DNA of 64,000 nt from Microvirga sp. ACRRW. Lineage in GTDB: Bacteria; Pseudomonadota; Alphaproteobacteria; Rhizobiales; Beijerinckiaceae. The stretch is taken from assembly GCF_022346925.1 (NCBI RefSeq), contig NZ_JAKRNJ010000004.1, positions 1 to 64,000 on the forward strand, written 5' to 3'. Both the position numbers and the translations under genes were made by a program. The notes beneath the pieces are model-generated. The model did no database searches and was not told where the DNA came from. It saw only the letters and a program-made list of their open reading frames with translations. Positions 26,488 to 38,204 of this stretch are shown here, piece after piece; position 1 is the stretch's first letter; each line of letters begins with the position of its first letter.

Positions 26488-26523
26488 TCATCCCGGATCG
26501 GCGCTGCGCTTCGTCCGGGATGA
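26488..26523. repeat. REP-like hairpin between pip and bdhA
   Basis: TCATCCCGGA (26488-26497) and TCCGGGATGA (26514-26523) are perfect 10-bp arms with a 16-nt loop rich in GCGC. It lies between two convergent genes and could act as a bidirectional transcript end. It shares its arm motif with 24250 and 38158. Confidence 0.7.
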
Positions 26524-26534
26524 TGTTGATCGGC

Positions 26535-27320
26535 TTACTTCGACGTCCAGCCGCCATCCATCGACAGGTTCGTGCCGGTCATCTGGCTGGCCGCGTCAGA
26601 GCAGAGGAACACGGCGAGCGCCGCCACCTGATCGACGGTCACGAATTGCTTGGTGGGCTGCGCCTCCAGCAGCACGTCATTGATGACCTGCTCCTTGGTG
26701 AGGCCGCGCGCCTTCATGGTGTCGGGGATCTGGTTCTCGACAAGCGGCGTCCAGACATAGCCGGGGCTGATGCAGTTCACCGTGACGCCATGGGTCGCCA
26801 CCTCCAACGCCACGGTCTTGGTGAGACCCGCGATGCCGTGCTTGGCGGCCACATAGGCCGACTTGAAGGGCGATGCCACGAGGGAATGGGCAGAGGCGGT
26901 GTTGATGATGCGGCCCCATTTGCGGGCCTTCATGCCGGGCACGGAAGCGCGGATGGCGTGGAAGGCGGAGGTGAGATTGATCGCGATGATCTGATCCCAT
27001 TTCTCGACCGGAAATTCCTCGACCGGCGAGACGAACTGGATGCCTGCATTGTTGACGAGAATATCGACGCTGCCCAAGGTCTTCTCGGCCTGATGGATCA
27101 TGTCGGCGATCTCATCGGCCTTGAGCATGTTCGCCGGCGAATAAACCGCCTTCACGCCGAAATCGCTCTCAATGGCCGCGCGGGTCTTCTCGATCTCGGC
27201 CGCGTCACCCAGGCCATTGATGACCACGTTTGCGCCTTCCTTGGCGAGCGCCCGGGCGATGGCGAGGCCAATACCGCTGGTGGAGCCGGTGATGACGGCA
27301 TTCTTGGATTTCAAAGTCAT
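26535..27320 (-). CDS. bdhA: 3-hydroxybutyrate dehydrogenase (short-chain dehydrogenase)
   Basis: 261 residues. NAD-binding TGSTSGIG at residues 12-19, NNAGIQ, and the catalytic Ser/Tyr-Lys (SAHS, SAYVAAKHG) are present. WTPLVENQIPDT and the C-terminal MTGTNLSMDGGWTSK match bacterial D-3-hydroxybutyrate dehydrogenases, which oxidise 3-hydroxybutyrate released from poly-hydroxybutyrate to acetoacetate. Cytoplasmic. Some assignment risk remains because SDR families overlap, but the ENQIPD and C-terminal segments are diagnostic. A palindrome (GGGCCCC, A, GGGGCCC) sits 25 nt before the start. Confidence 0.9.
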   Translation of the reverse strand: MTLKSKNAVITGSTSGIGLAIARALAKEGANVVINGLGDAAEIEKTRAAIESDFGVKAVYSPANMLKADEIADMIHQAEKTLGSVDILVNNAGIQFVSPVEEFPVEKWDQIIAINLTSAFHAIRASVPGMKARKWGRIINTASAHSLVASPFKSAYVAAKHGIAGLTKTVALEVATHGVTVNCISPGYVWTPLVENQIPDTMKARGLTKEQVINDVLLEAQPTKQFVTVDQVAALAVFLCSDAASQMTGTNLSMDGGWTSK

Positions 27321-27344
27321 GATCTACTCCGCATGGGCCGCTAT

Positions 27345-27359
27345 GGGCCCCAGGGGCCC
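27345..27359. promoter_or_regulatory. 15-bp GC palindrome upstream of bdhA
   Basis: GGGCCCC and GGGGCCC flank a single A. It lies about 25 nt upstream of the bdhA start in a 220-nt region between divergent genes. It may be an operator; no promoter elements were recognised around it. Confidence 0.3.
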
Positions 27360-27543
27360 TCAAGATGGGCTTTGACATAGCACGAAGGGGGAAGCGGAGT
27401 TGAGCCTATCAAAAAGGAGAATGTCGGGTCTGCCGCCAGCGGCCACCCTCACCTGCTCTCGATGCATGGCCTAAGGTCAACTCTTGCCATTGTCGCCCCC
27501 TTGCCAATGTGAGACAGAACGGGGGCAACGACTGAATGGGTGA

Positions 27544-28266
27544 ATGGTGCAGACACCACGCTTCCTTCCCTGCGGAGACAGCGCATTGACCGTCGAGTTC
27601 GGGAGCACGATCAGCCCCGATCTGAACGGCAAGGTGCTGGCGCTCGATGCCCTGCTGCGGGATGACCCGCCTGCGGGCCTTATCGAGACGGTTCCAACCT
27701 ACCGTTCCCTTACCCTGCAATTCGACCCGACCGTGCTGGATTACGACGCATTGATCCGCCGCCTCGAAGAAGCCGCGCGTGATCTCCAGCCGCAGGATGC
27801 GACCGGCACACGCTGGCGCGTGCCCGTAGTCTATGGCGGAGAATACGGAATCGATCTGGAGGATGTGGCGCAGCACCACAACCTGACACCCTCGCAGCTC
27901 ATCGAGATCCATGCGAGCGCCGTCTACAGAATTTACATGATCGGCTTCCTGCCGGGCTTTGCCTATCTCGGCGGGCTCGATCAGCGCATCGCCACATCGC
28001 GGCGCACGCAGCCGCGTCTCAAGGTTCCCAGCGGCTCGATCATGATCGGCGGCGAGCAGGCCGGCATCGTGCCGATGGAGATGCCGAGCGGGTGGCATCT
28101 TCTGGGACGCACGCCAGTCTTAAGCTATTCGCCGGAGCGCGATCCCGCCTTTCTGTTCGCCGCCGGAGACGAGATCGTGTTCGAGCCCATCGACGCCGCG
28201 CGCTGGAATGACCTCGAACAAGCAGCGCTCGCGGGCGAGCCTGTCGCGCAGCGGGTGAACCCATGA
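27544..28266 (+). CDS. pxpB: 5-oxoprolinase subunit B (KipI-type)
   Basis: 240 residues. FLPCGDSALTVEFGSTISPDLN at the N-terminus and the carboxyltransferase-type core (YMIGFLPGFAYLGGLDQRIATSRRTQPRLKVPSGSIMIGGEQAGIVPMEMPSGWHLLGRTP, residues ~135-195) are diagnostic of the PxpB/KipI family. With PxpA and PxpC it opens 5-oxoproline to glutamate using ATP. ATG 27544 was chosen; GTG 27547 is also possible. The stop overlaps the next start by 4 bp. Confidence 0.94.
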   Translation: MVQTPRFLPCGDSALTVEFGSTISPDLNGKVLALDALLRDDPPAGLIETVPTYRSLTLQFDPTVLDYDALIRRLEEAARDLQPQDATGTRWRVPVVYGGEYGIDLEDVAQHHNLTPSQLIEIHASAVYRIYMIGFLPGFAYLGGLDQRIATSRRTQPRLKVPSGSIMIGGEQAGIVPMEMPSGWHLLGRTPVLSYSPERDPAFLFAAGDEIVFEPIDAARWNDLEQAALAGEPVAQRVNP

Positions 28267-29297
28267 CGAGACTTGTTGTGCAGAGCTGCGGTCCGATGAC
28301 GAGCCTGCAGGATTGGGGCCGCATCGGTTATCAGGGCTTCGGCGTTTCGCCTTCCGGCGCGATGGATCGCCGCTGCCTTGCCATGGCGAATGCGCTCGTC
28401 GGCAATGCACCGGACACAGCCGCCATCGAATTCATGAATCTCGGCGGCACATTCACTTGCGACGGTAGTGAGTTGCATGTGGCTCTGGTCGGTGCGGGCT
28501 GCACGGCCAGCATCAACGATGCGCAGGTTGAGCCCAACACGACCCTGGTGCTGCAGGAAGGCGATGTGCTGAAGGTCGGCCATGCGCGCGAAGGCACCTT
28601 CGCCTATCTCGCTGTCGCAGGCGGGTTCCAGATCGAGCCGCAATTGGGCAGCCTGTCCTTCCATCCGCGCTCACGCCTCGGCGGCTTGAACGGCGCGCCG
28701 CTGAAGGCGGGCGACCGCCTGCCCTGCAAGCCGGATGCGCAACAAGCCGCACCGATGCATCTGCCGCTCGATCCTCTCGAGGAAAGCGGCCCGATCCGCG
28801 TGATCATGGGCCCGCAGGACGATTACTTTACCGAAGGTGCCATCAGCACATTCCTGAACAGCGAGTTCACCATCAGTCCGCAGGCCGACCGCATGGGCTT
28901 TCAGCTCAATGGTTCTCAGCTCGAACACGCGAAGGGCTTCAACATTGTCTCGGACGGCATTGTCGACGGCCACATCCAAGTGCCCGGCAGCGGCCTTCCC
29001 ATCGTTCTCATGCGCGATCGGCAGACGGCGGGCGGCTATCCGAAGATCGCGACGATCATCAGCGCCGACCTCGCACGCTTCGCGCAGATGCGACCCGGAT
29101 CAGCGGTGCGATTTCGCGCCGTCTCGCGCGAGGAAGCGGTGACGGCGGCGCGTCAGATAAAGGATTGGATCGCCACACTTCCATCCGCGCTCGTGCCGCT
29201 GCGCTTCGATCTCACGACGGAGCATCTTCTGAGCACGAACCTGATCGGCGGCATGGTGGATGCGCTGTCGCCGAAAGCCTCCGATCATTCAGCCTAG
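28263..29297 (+). CDS. pxpC: 5-oxoprolinase subunit C (KipA-type, biotin-dependent carboxyltransferase fold)
   Basis: 344 residues. The N-terminal CGPMTSLQDWGRIGYQGFGVSPSGAMDR and MANALVGN, then RVIMGPQDDYF and RMGFQLNG, are typical of PxpC/KipA. It forms the 5-oxoprolinase complex with PxpB. It begins 4 bp inside pxpB (ATGA overlap), so the two are translationally coupled. No pxpA (LamB/YcsF-type) gene is adjacent. A strong palindromic terminator follows at 29305-29328. Confidence 0.94.
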   Translation: MTRLVVQSCGPMTSLQDWGRIGYQGFGVSPSGAMDRRCLAMANALVGNAPDTAAIEFMNLGGTFTCDGSELHVALVGAGCTASINDAQVEPNTTLVLQEGDVLKVGHAREGTFAYLAVAGGFQIEPQLGSLSFHPRSRLGGLNGAPLKAGDRLPCKPDAQQAAPMHLPLDPLEESGPIRVIMGPQDDYFTEGAISTFLNSEFTISPQADRMGFQLNGSQLEHAKGFNIVSDGIVDGHIQVPGSGLPIVLMRDRQTAGGYPKIATIISADLARFAQMRPGSAVRFRAVSREEAVTAARQIKDWIATLPSALVPLRFDLTTEHLLSTNLIGGMVDALSPKASDHSA

Positions 29298-29304
29298 AAA
29301 AATT

Positions 29305-29328
29305 CGGGGCGCTGAATTCAGCGCCCCG
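29305..29328. terminator. bidirectional terminator between pxpC and glcB
   Basis: A perfect 24-bp palindrome (CGGGGCGCTGAA / TTCAGCGCCCCG). The + strand is followed by TTTCTTAC and the minus strand by AATTTTTCT, so it can end both convergent transcripts. Confidence 0.88.
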
Positions 29329-29332
29329 TTTC

Positions 29333-31534
29333 TTACTTCGTCTTCACACCGCTCTCATCCGAGCGGTCCGGCGCGCCCAATGCCTTCGCCTCGCGGCGGC
29401 GCTCGTGCAACACGTATTCGGTATAGCCGTTGGGCTGCTCGACACCTTTGAAGATGAGGTCGCAGGCTGCCTGGAAGGCGGGGCCGTTGAAGTCGGGAGC
29501 CATAGGCTTGTAGAGCGGATCGCCCGCATTCTGCCGGTCCACCACTTCCGCCATGCGGCGCAGGGTCTGCATGACCTGCTCCTGAGTGGCGATGCCGTGG
29601 CGTAGCCAGTTGGCGAGATGCTGACTGGAAATGCGCAGCGTCGCGCGATCTTCCATCAAGCCGACATCGTGAATGTCCGGCACCTTCGAGCACCCGACGC
29701 CCTGATCGATCCAGCGCACCACATAGCCGAGGATGCTCTGACAATTGTTGTCGAGTTCCTGCTGCACCGCATCCGGCGCCCAGTTGGATTGCGACACCGG
29801 AATGGTGAGGATGTCCGAGAGCTTCGCGCGCGGGCGCGATTTCAACTCAGCCTGACGCGCAGGCACGCTCACCTGATGATAGTGCAGCGCATGGAGCGTC
29901 GCAGCCGTCGGCGACGGCACCCAGGCGGTGTTGGCGCCTGCCTGCGGATGGCCGATCTTCTGCGCCATCATGTCCGCCATCTTGTCGGGCGCGGCCCACA
30001 TGCCCTTGCCGATCTGCGCATGGCCCGGCAAGCCGCAGACTAAGCCCACATCGACGTTGTTGTCCTCATAAGCCTTGATCCACGCCATCGACTTCATGTC
30101 GTTCTTGCGGATCATCGGGCCTGCTTCCATCGACGTATGAATCTCGTCGCCCGTGCGGTCGAGGAAGCCGGTGTTGATGAAAACGATGCGCTCGGCAGCC
30201 GCCTTGATGCAGGCCTTGAGGTTGACCGTCGTGCGGCGCTCCTCGTCCATGATACCCATCTTGAGCGTATTGCGCTGAAGCCCAAGCATGTCCTCTACGG
30301 CGGCAAAAAGATCACTGGCGAAGGCCACTTCGTCCGGCCCATGCATCTTGGGCTTCACGATGTAAACGGAACCCGCGCGGCTGTTGCGAAGTGTGCCCTT
30401 GCTCTTCAGATCGTGGATCGCGATCAGCGACGTGACAGCCGCATCGAGAATGGTCTCGGGAATCTCCTTGCCGGCCTCGTCCAGCACCGCATCCGTGAAC
30501 ATGTGGTGTCCCACGTTGCGCACCAGCATGAGGCTGCGGCCATGGAGGCGAACTTCACCGCCATTCGGTGCGGTATAGACACGATCGGGATTGAGCTTGC
30601 GCTCGATGGTGCGTCCGCCCTTCTCGAAACTCTCGACAAGGTCGCCCTTCATCAGGCCGAGCCAGGTGCGGTAAACCTCGACCTTGTCGTCGGCATCCAC
30701 CGCAGCGACCGAGTCCTCCAGGTCCATGATGGTGGATACCGCCGATTCGATCACGAGATCGGCCACGCCCGCCGGATCGTCGGCACCGATGGAGCTCGAA
30801 CGATCAATCTTGATCTCGATATGCAGGTTGTTGTGACGCAGCAGGATCGCGGAGGGATTTTCCGCATCGCCCTGGAAACCTGCGAGTTGCGCGGCATCCC
30901 TCAAGCCCGTCTCGCCGCCGTCCTGCAGCTTCACGACGAGCGCGCCACCGCGAACGGCATAACCTGCCGCATCCCTGTGGCTGCCCTTGGCGAGAGGCGC
31001 CGCCTGGTCGAGCAGCTCGCGGGCACGGGCCACCACCTTGGCGCCGCGCACCTTGTTGTAGCCGCCGGTGCGATTGGCGCCGTTCTCCTCGGAGATCGCA
31101 TCCGTGCCGTAGAGAGCATCATAGAGGCTGCCCCAACGGGCATTGGCGGCGTTCAGCGCGTACCGGGCGTTGGAGACCGGCACGACGAGCTGGGGACCTG
31201 CGATGCGGGCGATTTCGTCGTCCACGTTCTGCGTGTTGACGGAAAAATCCTCGGGCTCCGGCAGCACATAGCCGATATGCCTCAGAAAATGCTCGTAATC
31301 GGCCTGATCCAGCGGACGCCCGGCCCGGGCGCGGTGGTAATCGTCGATCTGCGCCTGAATCTTGTCGCGGACGGCCAGAAGCTCACGGTCGCGCGAAGCA
31401 AAGTCCCGTACCAGCCCCGCCAGACCTTTCCAGAAGGCATCGGTCGATACGCCCGTGCCGTTGAGGGCCTCCCGCTCGATGAAGTCATGGAGGACCGATG
31501 CAACCTGGAGGCCGTTCGTCTGGGCGCGCGTCAT
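29333..31534 (-). CDS. glcB: malate synthase G
   Basis: 733 residues, the usual length of the monomeric G isoform. It condenses glyoxylate with acetyl-CoA to malate in the glyoxylate or ethylmalonyl-CoA pathway. Seen: [55 protein letters not shown] (catalytic core), the Mg-binding [43 protein letters not shown] (acetyl-CoA region), and [10 protein letters not shown]. The C-terminal [31 protein letters not shown] carries the catalytic base region. The gene stands alone, converging with pxpBC. Confidence 0.98.
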   Translation of the reverse strand: MTRAQTNGLQVASVLHDFIEREALNGTGVSTDAFWKGLAGLVRDFASRDRELLAVRDKIQAQIDDYHRARAGRPLDQADYEHFLRHIGYVLPEPEDFSVNTQNVDDEIARIAGPQLVVPVSNARYALNAANARWGSLYDALYGTDAISEENGANRTGGYNKVRGAKVVARARELLDQAAPLAKGSHRDAAGYAVRGGALVVKLQDGGETGLRDAAQLAGFQGDAENPSAILLRHNNLHIEIKIDRSSSIGADDPAGVADLVIESAVSTIMDLEDSVAAVDADDKVEVYRTWLGLMKGDLVESFEKGGRTIERKLNPDRVYTAPNGGEVRLHGRSLMLVRNVGHHMFTDAVLDEAGKEIPETILDAAVTSLIAIHDLKSKGTLRNSRAGSVYIVKPKMHGPDEVAFASDLFAAVEDMLGLQRNTLKMGIMDEERRTTVNLKACIKAAAERIVFINTGFLDRTGDEIHTSMEAGPMIRKNDMKSMAWIKAYEDNNVDVGLVCGLPGHAQIGKGMWAAPDKMADMMAQKIGHPQAGANTAWVPSPTAATLHALHYHQVSVPARQAELKSRPRAKLSDILTIPVSQSNWAPDAVQQELDNNCQSILGYVVRWIDQGVGCSKVPDIHDVGLMEDRATLRISSQHLANWLRHGIATQEQVMQTLRRMAEVVDRQNAGDPLYKPMAPDFNGPAFQAACDLIFKGVEQPNGYTEYVLHERRREAKALGAPDRSDESGVKTK

Positions 31535-31660
31535 TGTTCCCGCTTTCGTGGAGTGGACATCCTTGCCTTAGAGGTTAAGGCGCAGCGACTAAAAATGAAG
31601 ATAGCCGCTCTTTCCATGAGACAAAGGAATGATGCGGCGCACAATCTGAAACAAGGCAAC

Positions 31661-31689
31661 AAAAAAGCCGCCCGAAGGCGGCTGTTTTT
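31661..31689 (-). terminator. intrinsic terminator after tRNA-Ala
   Basis: AGCCGCC (31666-31672), a CGAA tetraloop (UUCG on the minus strand) and GGCGGCT, followed on the minus strand by TTTTTTG (31666-31661). The + strand side also has TTTTT (31685-31689). It lies 10 nt after the tRNA 3' end. Confidence 0.9.
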
Positions 31690-31698
31690 GAGAGGATT

Positions 31699-31774
<76 letters not shown>

Positions 31775-31833
31775 TTGAAATCCGCGGCGTTTGGGGCGCC
31801 GCGGCGTCTCTATAGTCGGGTCTGGTCCGAGGT

Positions 31834-32217
31834 TCAAGCCTCTTCGTCGTCTTCCAGATCGCTATCGATCAGGTCGGAGACGTCGTCGTCGCCCTCTTCC
31901 TCGTCCTCGAGGAAGGTGTCGTCGCTGTCGTCATCGCCCACGTCGATGTCGTCATCGACCGAGATGTCCTTCTCGTTCTCGCCAGCCTCGACCTCGTCGA
32001 GGGAGACCATCTCCGGGCCGGCGGCGTCCAGCTCGGTGTCCTCGTCGTCATTTTTGACGGCGGCGCGGGCGACCGCGGGCGCAGCGGCGCGGCTCAGGGC
32101 CACAGCCTGGAAGACGGTGCCGCATTTCGGGCAGACCGCCGGGTCCCTGTTGAGATCGTAGAATTTCGCGCCGCAGCTCATGCACTGGCGCTTCAAGCCG
32201 AGTTCCGGTTTGGCCAC
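31834..32217 (-). CDS. TIGR02300 family zinc-ribbon protein with acidic tail
   Basis: The GTG at 32217, with GAAGG 8 nt upstream, gives 127 residues and the usual family N-terminus (V/M)AKPELGLKRQC. Residues 12-34 hold a CxxC...CPKC zinc ribbon (CMSCGAKFYDLNRDPAVCPKCG). The C-terminal half is almost entirely Asp/Glu (DDDIDVGDDDSDDTFLEDEE), predicted disordered. The family is restricted to alphaproteobacteria and commonly sits beside aroA and tRNA-Ala, as here. Function unknown; the fold suggests nucleic-acid or protein binding. Confidence 0.92.
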   Translation of the reverse strand: MAKPELGLKRQCMSCGAKFYDLNRDPAVCPKCGTVFQAVALSRAAAPAVARAAVKNDDEDTELDAAGPEMVSLDEVEAGENEKDISVDDDIDVGDDDSDDTFLEDEEEGDDDVSDLIDSDLEDDEEA

Positions 32218-32351
32218 GGGTGATGCCTTCAAGAAATGAATGGTTGGGAACGCTCCCCTAGTCATGAGGGGAGGCCTTGTCAAATAGGAAATTGCGAAGA
32301 AGCGTCCACCCCTGCCACCTAGCGCGTGACGGAGCGAGACGCTCGTGTTAG

Positions 32352-33734
<1,383 letters not shown>

Positions 33735-33741
33735 GCCGCCC

Positions 33742-34371
33742 ATGATCATCGCCATCGATGGCCCCGCCGCGTCGGGCAAGGGAACCCTGGGCAAGCGCCT
33801 CTCGGAGCATTTCGGCTTCGCGCATCTCGACACCGGCCTGCTCTACCGGGCGGTCGCCCGCGTGATGCTCGATCGGGACCTCGACCTGAACGATCGCGAC
33901 GCCGCCCATGAGGTGGCGCTCAATCTCGACGTGACCCATCTCGACGACCCGCGCCTGCGGGGAGCCCAGATGGGGGAAGCAGCCTCCGTGATTTCGGGCT
34001 ACCAGCCCGTTCGCGATGCGCTCCTCGCCTTCCAGCGGCAGTTCGCCGATCAGCCCCCTGGAGCGGTGCTCGACGGACGCGATATCGGCACCGTGGTCTG
34101 CACTCACGCCGATGTGAAATTGTTCATCACGGCCGCTCCCGAGGAGCGAGCCCGCCGCCGCCACCTGGAACTCCAGAAGCGGGGCGAGCAGACGGAGTAT
34201 TCCACAATTCTTGAGGATATCCGCCGCCGCGACGAACGTGACATGAACCGTGCCTCGGCTCCCCTGAAGCCGGCGGCCGACGCGGTGACCCTCGACACCA
34301 CCCATCTCGACGCCGACGCGGCCTTCCAGGCAGCGCTCGATCTCGTCAAAGCAAAGACTGCCTCATCATAA
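33742..34371 (+). CDS. cmk: cytidylate kinase
   Basis: 209 residues. P-loop GPAASGKGT at residues 7-15, HLDTGLLYRAVAR, LDGRDIGTVVCTHADVKLFITA, and RRDERDMNRASAPLKPAADAVTLDTT near the C-terminus are characteristic. It phosphorylates CMP/dCMP to the diphosphates. It starts 7 nt after aroA, the standard alphaproteobacterial aroA-cmk pair, but the rpsA gene that usually follows is replaced here by a DUF1194 gene. Confidence 0.97.
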   Translation: MIIAIDGPAASGKGTLGKRLSEHFGFAHLDTGLLYRAVARVMLDRDLDLNDRDAAHEVALNLDVTHLDDPRLRGAQMGEAASVISGYQPVRDALLAFQRQFADQPPGAVLDGRDIGTVVCTHADVKLFITAAPEERARRRHLELQKRGEQTEYSTILEDIRRRDERDMNRASAPLKPAADAVTLDTTHLDADAAFQAALDLVKAKTASS

Positions 34372-34444
34372 CGTGACCTTGCGTCAGCCTTAGAAGCTGG
34401 CACACTGAGCGAACCGGCCTATCTCCCTTCCCAAGGAGAATACG

Positions 34445-35251
34445 ATGGTTCGCTCAGCGGTGACTCTTCTTGCGGCAGGACTAGCTTTGCTGTGGGCCGG
34501 CTTTGCTCCACCCGCATGGGCGCAGGGCGACACGGAGGTCGACCTTGCCCTGGTCATCGCCGTCGACATTTCCTTCTCCATGGACACGGACGAGCAGGCC
34601 CTTCAGCGGGAGGGCTTCGCCCAGGCCTTCCGCTCTCAACAGGTCCATGATGCCATCCGGGGCGGAATGCTCGGCAAGATCGCGGTCACCTACATGGAAT
34701 GGGCGGGATCGCCGGACCAGAAAGTCATCGTCCCCTGGACGATTCTCGACAACCCTGAGAGCCTGATGGCCTTCGCGGACAAGATCGCCTCGACGCCGCT
34801 GCGCCGCGCGCAGCGCACCTCCATCTCCAGCGCCATCGATTTCAGCGTAAAGCTGCTCGAATCCAGCAACATGCAGAGCACTCGGCAGGTGATCGACGTA
34901 TCGGGCGACGGGCCCAACAACCAGGGCAGAGGCATCGTGCAGGCCCGCGACGAGGCGACGGCCAAGGGCATCACCATCAACGGCCTGCCGATCATGCTAC
35001 GCAAGCCCGGTTATCTCGACATCCCAGAGCTCGACGTCTATTACAAGGATTGCGTGATCGGCGGTCAGGGAGCCTTCACGGTTCCCGTCCGTGAGCGGGA
35101 CCAATTCATCGAGGCCATCAAGACGAAGATCCTGCTTGAGATCGCCAACCTCATGCCCGAACAGCCTCCCCTCATCAAACGCATCCAGAACACGCCTCCC
35201 ACCAATTGCCTGGCCGGCGAGATGCAGTGGCGCGACCGCTGGAACAACTGA
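34445..35251 (+). CDS. DUF1194 domain protein, exported von Willebrand factor A-like
   Basis: 268 residues. Residues 1-27 are a signal peptide ([23 protein letters not shown], cleavage near AWAQ). The mature protein begins with [16 protein letters not shown], a DxSxS metal-ion-dependent adhesion site, and continues with a vWA-like fold (VISGDG-like [27 protein letters not shown]). The family is alphaproteobacterial, periplasmic or secreted, and of unknown function. The start has AAGGAG upstream. It precedes mgsA by 12 nt. Confidence 0.92.
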   Translation: MVRSAVTLLAAGLALLWAGFAPPAWAQGDTEVDLALVIAVDISFSMDTDEQALQREGFAQAFRSQQVHDAIRGGMLGKIAVTYMEWAGSPDQKVIVPWTILDNPESLMAFADKIASTPLRRAQRTSISSAIDFSVKLLESSNMQSTRQVIDVSGDGPNNQGRGIVQARDEATAKGITINGLPIMLRKPGYLDIPELDVYYKDCVIGGQGAFTVPVRERDQFIEAIKTKILLEIANLMPEQPPLIKRIQNTPPTNCLAGEMQWRDRWNN

Positions 35252-35262
35252 GCCGCATTCCC

Positions 35263-35640
35263 ATGAAGCAACTGACTTTGGCGCTCGTGGCCCACGACGC
35301 CAAGAAGAACGACATGGCCGAGTTCGTCGCCATGTTCGAAAACGACATTCGCCCTTGCACGCTGTTTGCCACGGGCACCACCGGCGGGCGCATCATGGAG
35401 CGCTGCCCGGCGCTCTCCGTCACGCGCCTGAAGAGCGGCCCGCTCGGCGGCGACCAGCAGATCGGCGCGATGATCGCGGAAGGTAAGATCGACGCACTGT
35501 TCTTTTTCGTCGATCCTCTCTCGCCGCATCCGCATGATGTGGACGTGAAGGCTCTGATGCGCCTGTCGCTGGTCTACAACATCCCGATGGCCCTGAACCG
35601 CGCAACGGCGGAACGACTGATCAAGACGTTTCGGGATTAG
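35263..35640 (+). CDS. mgsA: methylglyoxal synthase
   Basis: 125 residues from ATG 35263; earlier in-frame starts would overlap the previous gene by much more. It converts dihydroxyacetone phosphate to methylglyoxal and phosphate, a bypass that relieves phosphate limitation. Seen: ALVAHDAKK, the phosphate-binding [19 protein letters not shown] with the catalytic Asp64, [19 protein letters not shown] with Asp84 and His91. The stop codon overlaps the convergent hrpB stop (TTAG shared). Confidence 0.95.
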   Translation: MKQLTLALVAHDAKKNDMAEFVAMFENDIRPCTLFATGTTGGRIMERCPALSVTRLKSGPLGGDQQIGAMIAEGKIDALFFFVDPLSPHPHDVDVKALMRLSLVYNIPMALNRATAERLIKTFRD

Positions 35641-38102
35641 GTCCCGCGCGGCTTCGCGCGCCGTGTCGGCGGTGCTGTGAGGGGATCGTCCGGCCAGGGA
35701 TGCTTCGGATATTGCCCGCGCATGTCGGCACGCACCGCTGCCCATGACCCACGCCAGAAGCCCGGCAGATCGCGTGTGATCTGGATGGGCCGCTGCGCGG
35801 GCGAGAGCAGATGCAGAATGAGCGGCACGCGCCCCGCCGCGATGGCGGGATGCTTGTCGAGACCGAAGAGTTCCTGCACGCGCACGGCCAGAACCGGCCC
35901 TTCCTCCGCACTATAATCGATGGGAATCTGCGAGCCTGTCGGCACCTCGATATGCGTCGGCGCCTCCGCATCGAGACGGCGTTGCAAGTTCCACGGCAGA
36001 AGACTGCGCACAGCCTCGCTTAAGGTGTCGGCGCCAATATCGTTAAGGCTCGACTTGCCCACGAGATGCGGCGCAAGCCATTCCGCTGCCGTTTCCGCCA
36101 GAGCTTCGTCCGACAGATCGGGCCATTCATCGCCTTCGGCCTTGCGCAGAAACATCACGCGCTCGCGCCACTGCGCCAGCGCCTTCGACCACGGAAGCGC
36201 ATCGAGCCCCAGCGACACGAGTCCCTCGGCGAGCGCACTCGCCGCTTCCTCGGTCGCGGGCACCTTCAGCGGGCGCTCGTTGAAGACAAGCGCGCCGAGA
36301 CGGCGCACGCCGCGCGCGCGCAGGGCCTTGGCCTGACGGTCGAACGCGACCTCATCTTTCTGGTCGATGTGGTCCGCAAAAGCGATCTCGATTTCCTCAA
36401 GCGCAATGGGTGCTGCCGCGAGAATACGCGCGGAGGCAGCTCCGCCTGCAATTTCCGCGATGGCAAGATAAGGCTCCTTTGCCAAGCGCTCATGCGCTTC
36501 GAGCGATGCGCCTCGGCCATTGGCCATGAGATATTCACCGGGCTTGCCGCGAGCTTTCGCGAGACGGTCGGGATAGGCGAGCGTGAGCATAGCGCCGAAT
36601 GAGCACGGCTCGACTTTCGCGGAATGTCCTTGAGCCTTCGCCCAACCCTCCGCCATGCGCCGCATGTCTTCCGCGCGCCGCGAGCGATCACGGCGGAAGC
36701 GTTCGACACGCTCGGTCAAATCCACCATGTCGCCGCCAAGCCCGCGTTCCACGAGAACGGCGGCGAGATCGGCGGCATCGCGCGCCTGTCCGCTCTCACC
36801 CGCCATTAGAATCATCCGCGCGAGACGCGGCGGCAATGGCAGATCACGCAGACGCCGCCCGACTTCAGCGATGCGCCCTTCATCATCGAGCGCTTCAAGC
36901 TGCTGAAGAAGCGCTCGCGCCTCCTTCACCGCAGGTGCTGGCGGCGGATCGAGGAAAGCGAGCGTCGTAGGATCGGTTACGCCCCATGCGGCGCAATCGA
37001 GAAGCAGTGGCGCGAGATCGGCTGCGAGAATTTCAGGACGCACGAAGGGTTCAAGCGCGCCTGTCGCCGCCTCTTCCCACAGGCGATAGCAGACACCGGG
37101 CTCCGTTCGTCCCGCGCGACCCCGGCGCTGGTCGGCGGCGGCGCGGGAAACACGCACGGTCTCAAGTCGCGTGAGGCCGATATTAGGCTCATAGACCGGC
37201 ACACGCGCGAGACCTGAATCGATCACCACACGCACGCCTTCAATAGTGAGCGATGTTTCGGCAATGGATGTCGCCAGAACCACCTTGCGGCGCCCTGGCT
37301 TTGCGGGGCTCACCGCCAGATCCTGTTCGCCGCGATCGAGCGCACCGTAAAGCGGCGCGATGTCGACGGCAGAATCGGTGATGCGCTCGCGCAAGATCGT
37401 CTCAACGCGGCGGATCTCACCCTGCCCCGGTAGGAACACGAGAACCGAGCCGCTCTCCGCGCGCAAGGCGCGCGTGACAGCGTCCACCGCTTGCTCCTCG
37501 ATGCGCCGGTTGGGATCGCGGCCGAGATAACGCGTCTCCACGGGATAAGCTCGGCCTTCGGATTCGATGACCGGCGCATCGCCCAACAGCTTCGCGACGC
37601 GCGCCCCGTCGAGCGTGGCCGACATGACGAGCAGGCGCAGATCCTCCCGCAGGCCGCCCTGTGCATCGAGCGCGAGGGCAAGCCCGAGATCGGCATCGAG
37701 GGAACGTTCATGAAATTCGTCGAAGAGCACGGCGGCGATGCCGTCGAGGCTCGGATCGTCGAGGATCATGCGGGCGAACACGCCTTCGGTCACCACTTCG
37801 ATCCGCGTCCTGCGGCTGATCTTGGAGCCGAGGCGCACGCGAAGGCCCACTGTCTCGCCCACTTGCTCGCCCAGCGTCTGCGCCATGCGCTCGGCAGCGG
37901 CTCGGGCCGCCAGACGGCGGGGCTCCAACACGATGATCTTCCCGCCCTGCACCCAGGGCTCGTCGAGCAGCACCAGCGGCACGCGCGTGGTCTTGCCCGC
38001 ACCGGGCGGAGCGACGAGCACCGCATTGGCGTGCGCCTGCAGGCTCGCCGTCAGATCGGCGAGGACCGCGTCAATGGGGAGGGAGGTGTCGAAAACGCGC
38101 AT
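35637..38102 (-). CDS. hrpB: ATP-dependent RNA helicase HrpB
   Basis: 821 residues, cytoplasmic DExH-box helicase. Seen: Walker [12 protein letters not shown] near residue 33, motif [15 protein letters not shown], motif III SATLDG, motif V/VI region [16 protein letters not shown] and [12 protein letters not shown], followed by the HrpB-specific C-terminal domain ([68 protein letters not shown]). The family is associated with RNA processing; its exact job is unsettled. It converges on mgsA with overlapping stops. Confidence 0.97.
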   Translation of the reverse strand: MRVFDTSLPIDAVLADLTASLQAHANAVLVAPPGAGKTTRVPLVLLDEPWVQGGKIIVLEPRRLAARAAAERMAQTLGEQVGETVGLRVRLGSKISRRTRIEVVTEGVFARMILDDPSLDGIAAVLFDEFHERSLDADLGLALALDAQGGLREDLRLLVMSATLDGARVAKLLGDAPVIESEGRAYPVETRYLGRDPNRRIEEQAVDAVTRALRAESGSVLVFLPGQGEIRRVETILRERITDSAVDIAPLYGALDRGEQDLAVSPAKPGRRKVVLATSIAETSLTIEGVRVVIDSGLARVPVYEPNIGLTRLETVRVSRAAADQRRGRAGRTEPGVCYRLWEEAATGALEPFVRPEILAADLAPLLLDCAAWGVTDPTTLAFLDPPPAPAVKEARALLQQLEALDDEGRIAEVGRRLRDLPLPPRLARMILMAGESGQARDAADLAAVLVERGLGGDMVDLTERVERFRRDRSRRAEDMRRMAEGWAKAQGHSAKVEPCSFGAMLTLAYPDRLAKARGKPGEYLMANGRGASLEAHERLAKEPYLAIAEIAGGAASARILAAAPIALEEIEIAFADHIDQKDEVAFDRQAKALRARGVRRLGALVFNERPLKVPATEEAASALAEGLVSLGLDALPWSKALAQWRERVMFLRKAEGDEWPDLSDEALAETAAEWLAPHLVGKSSLNDIGADTLSEAVRSLLPWNLQRRLDAEAPTHIEVPTGSQIPIDYSAEEGPVLAVRVQELFGLDKHPAIAAGRVPLILHLLSPAQRPIQITRDLPGFWRGSWAAVRADMRGQYPKHPWPDDPLTAPPTRRAKPRGT

Positions 38103-38157
38103 GAAGCCTGATGGCTCAAGCCTGATCGAAGAGCAAGCCTTTCACTAAACCGCCTGT

Positions 38158-38192
38158 GTCATCCCCGGCCCCTTCGGACCACTGGGGATGAC
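38158..38192. repeat. REP-like hairpin between hrpB and the HAD gene
   Basis: GTCATCCCC (38158-38166) and GGGGATGAC (38184-38192) are perfect 9-bp arms with a 17-nt loop. It lies downstream of the HAD gene and upstream of the hrpB start. It shares its arm motif with 24250 and 26488. Confidence 0.65.
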
Positions 38193-38204
38193 GGAATGAG
38201 CCCA

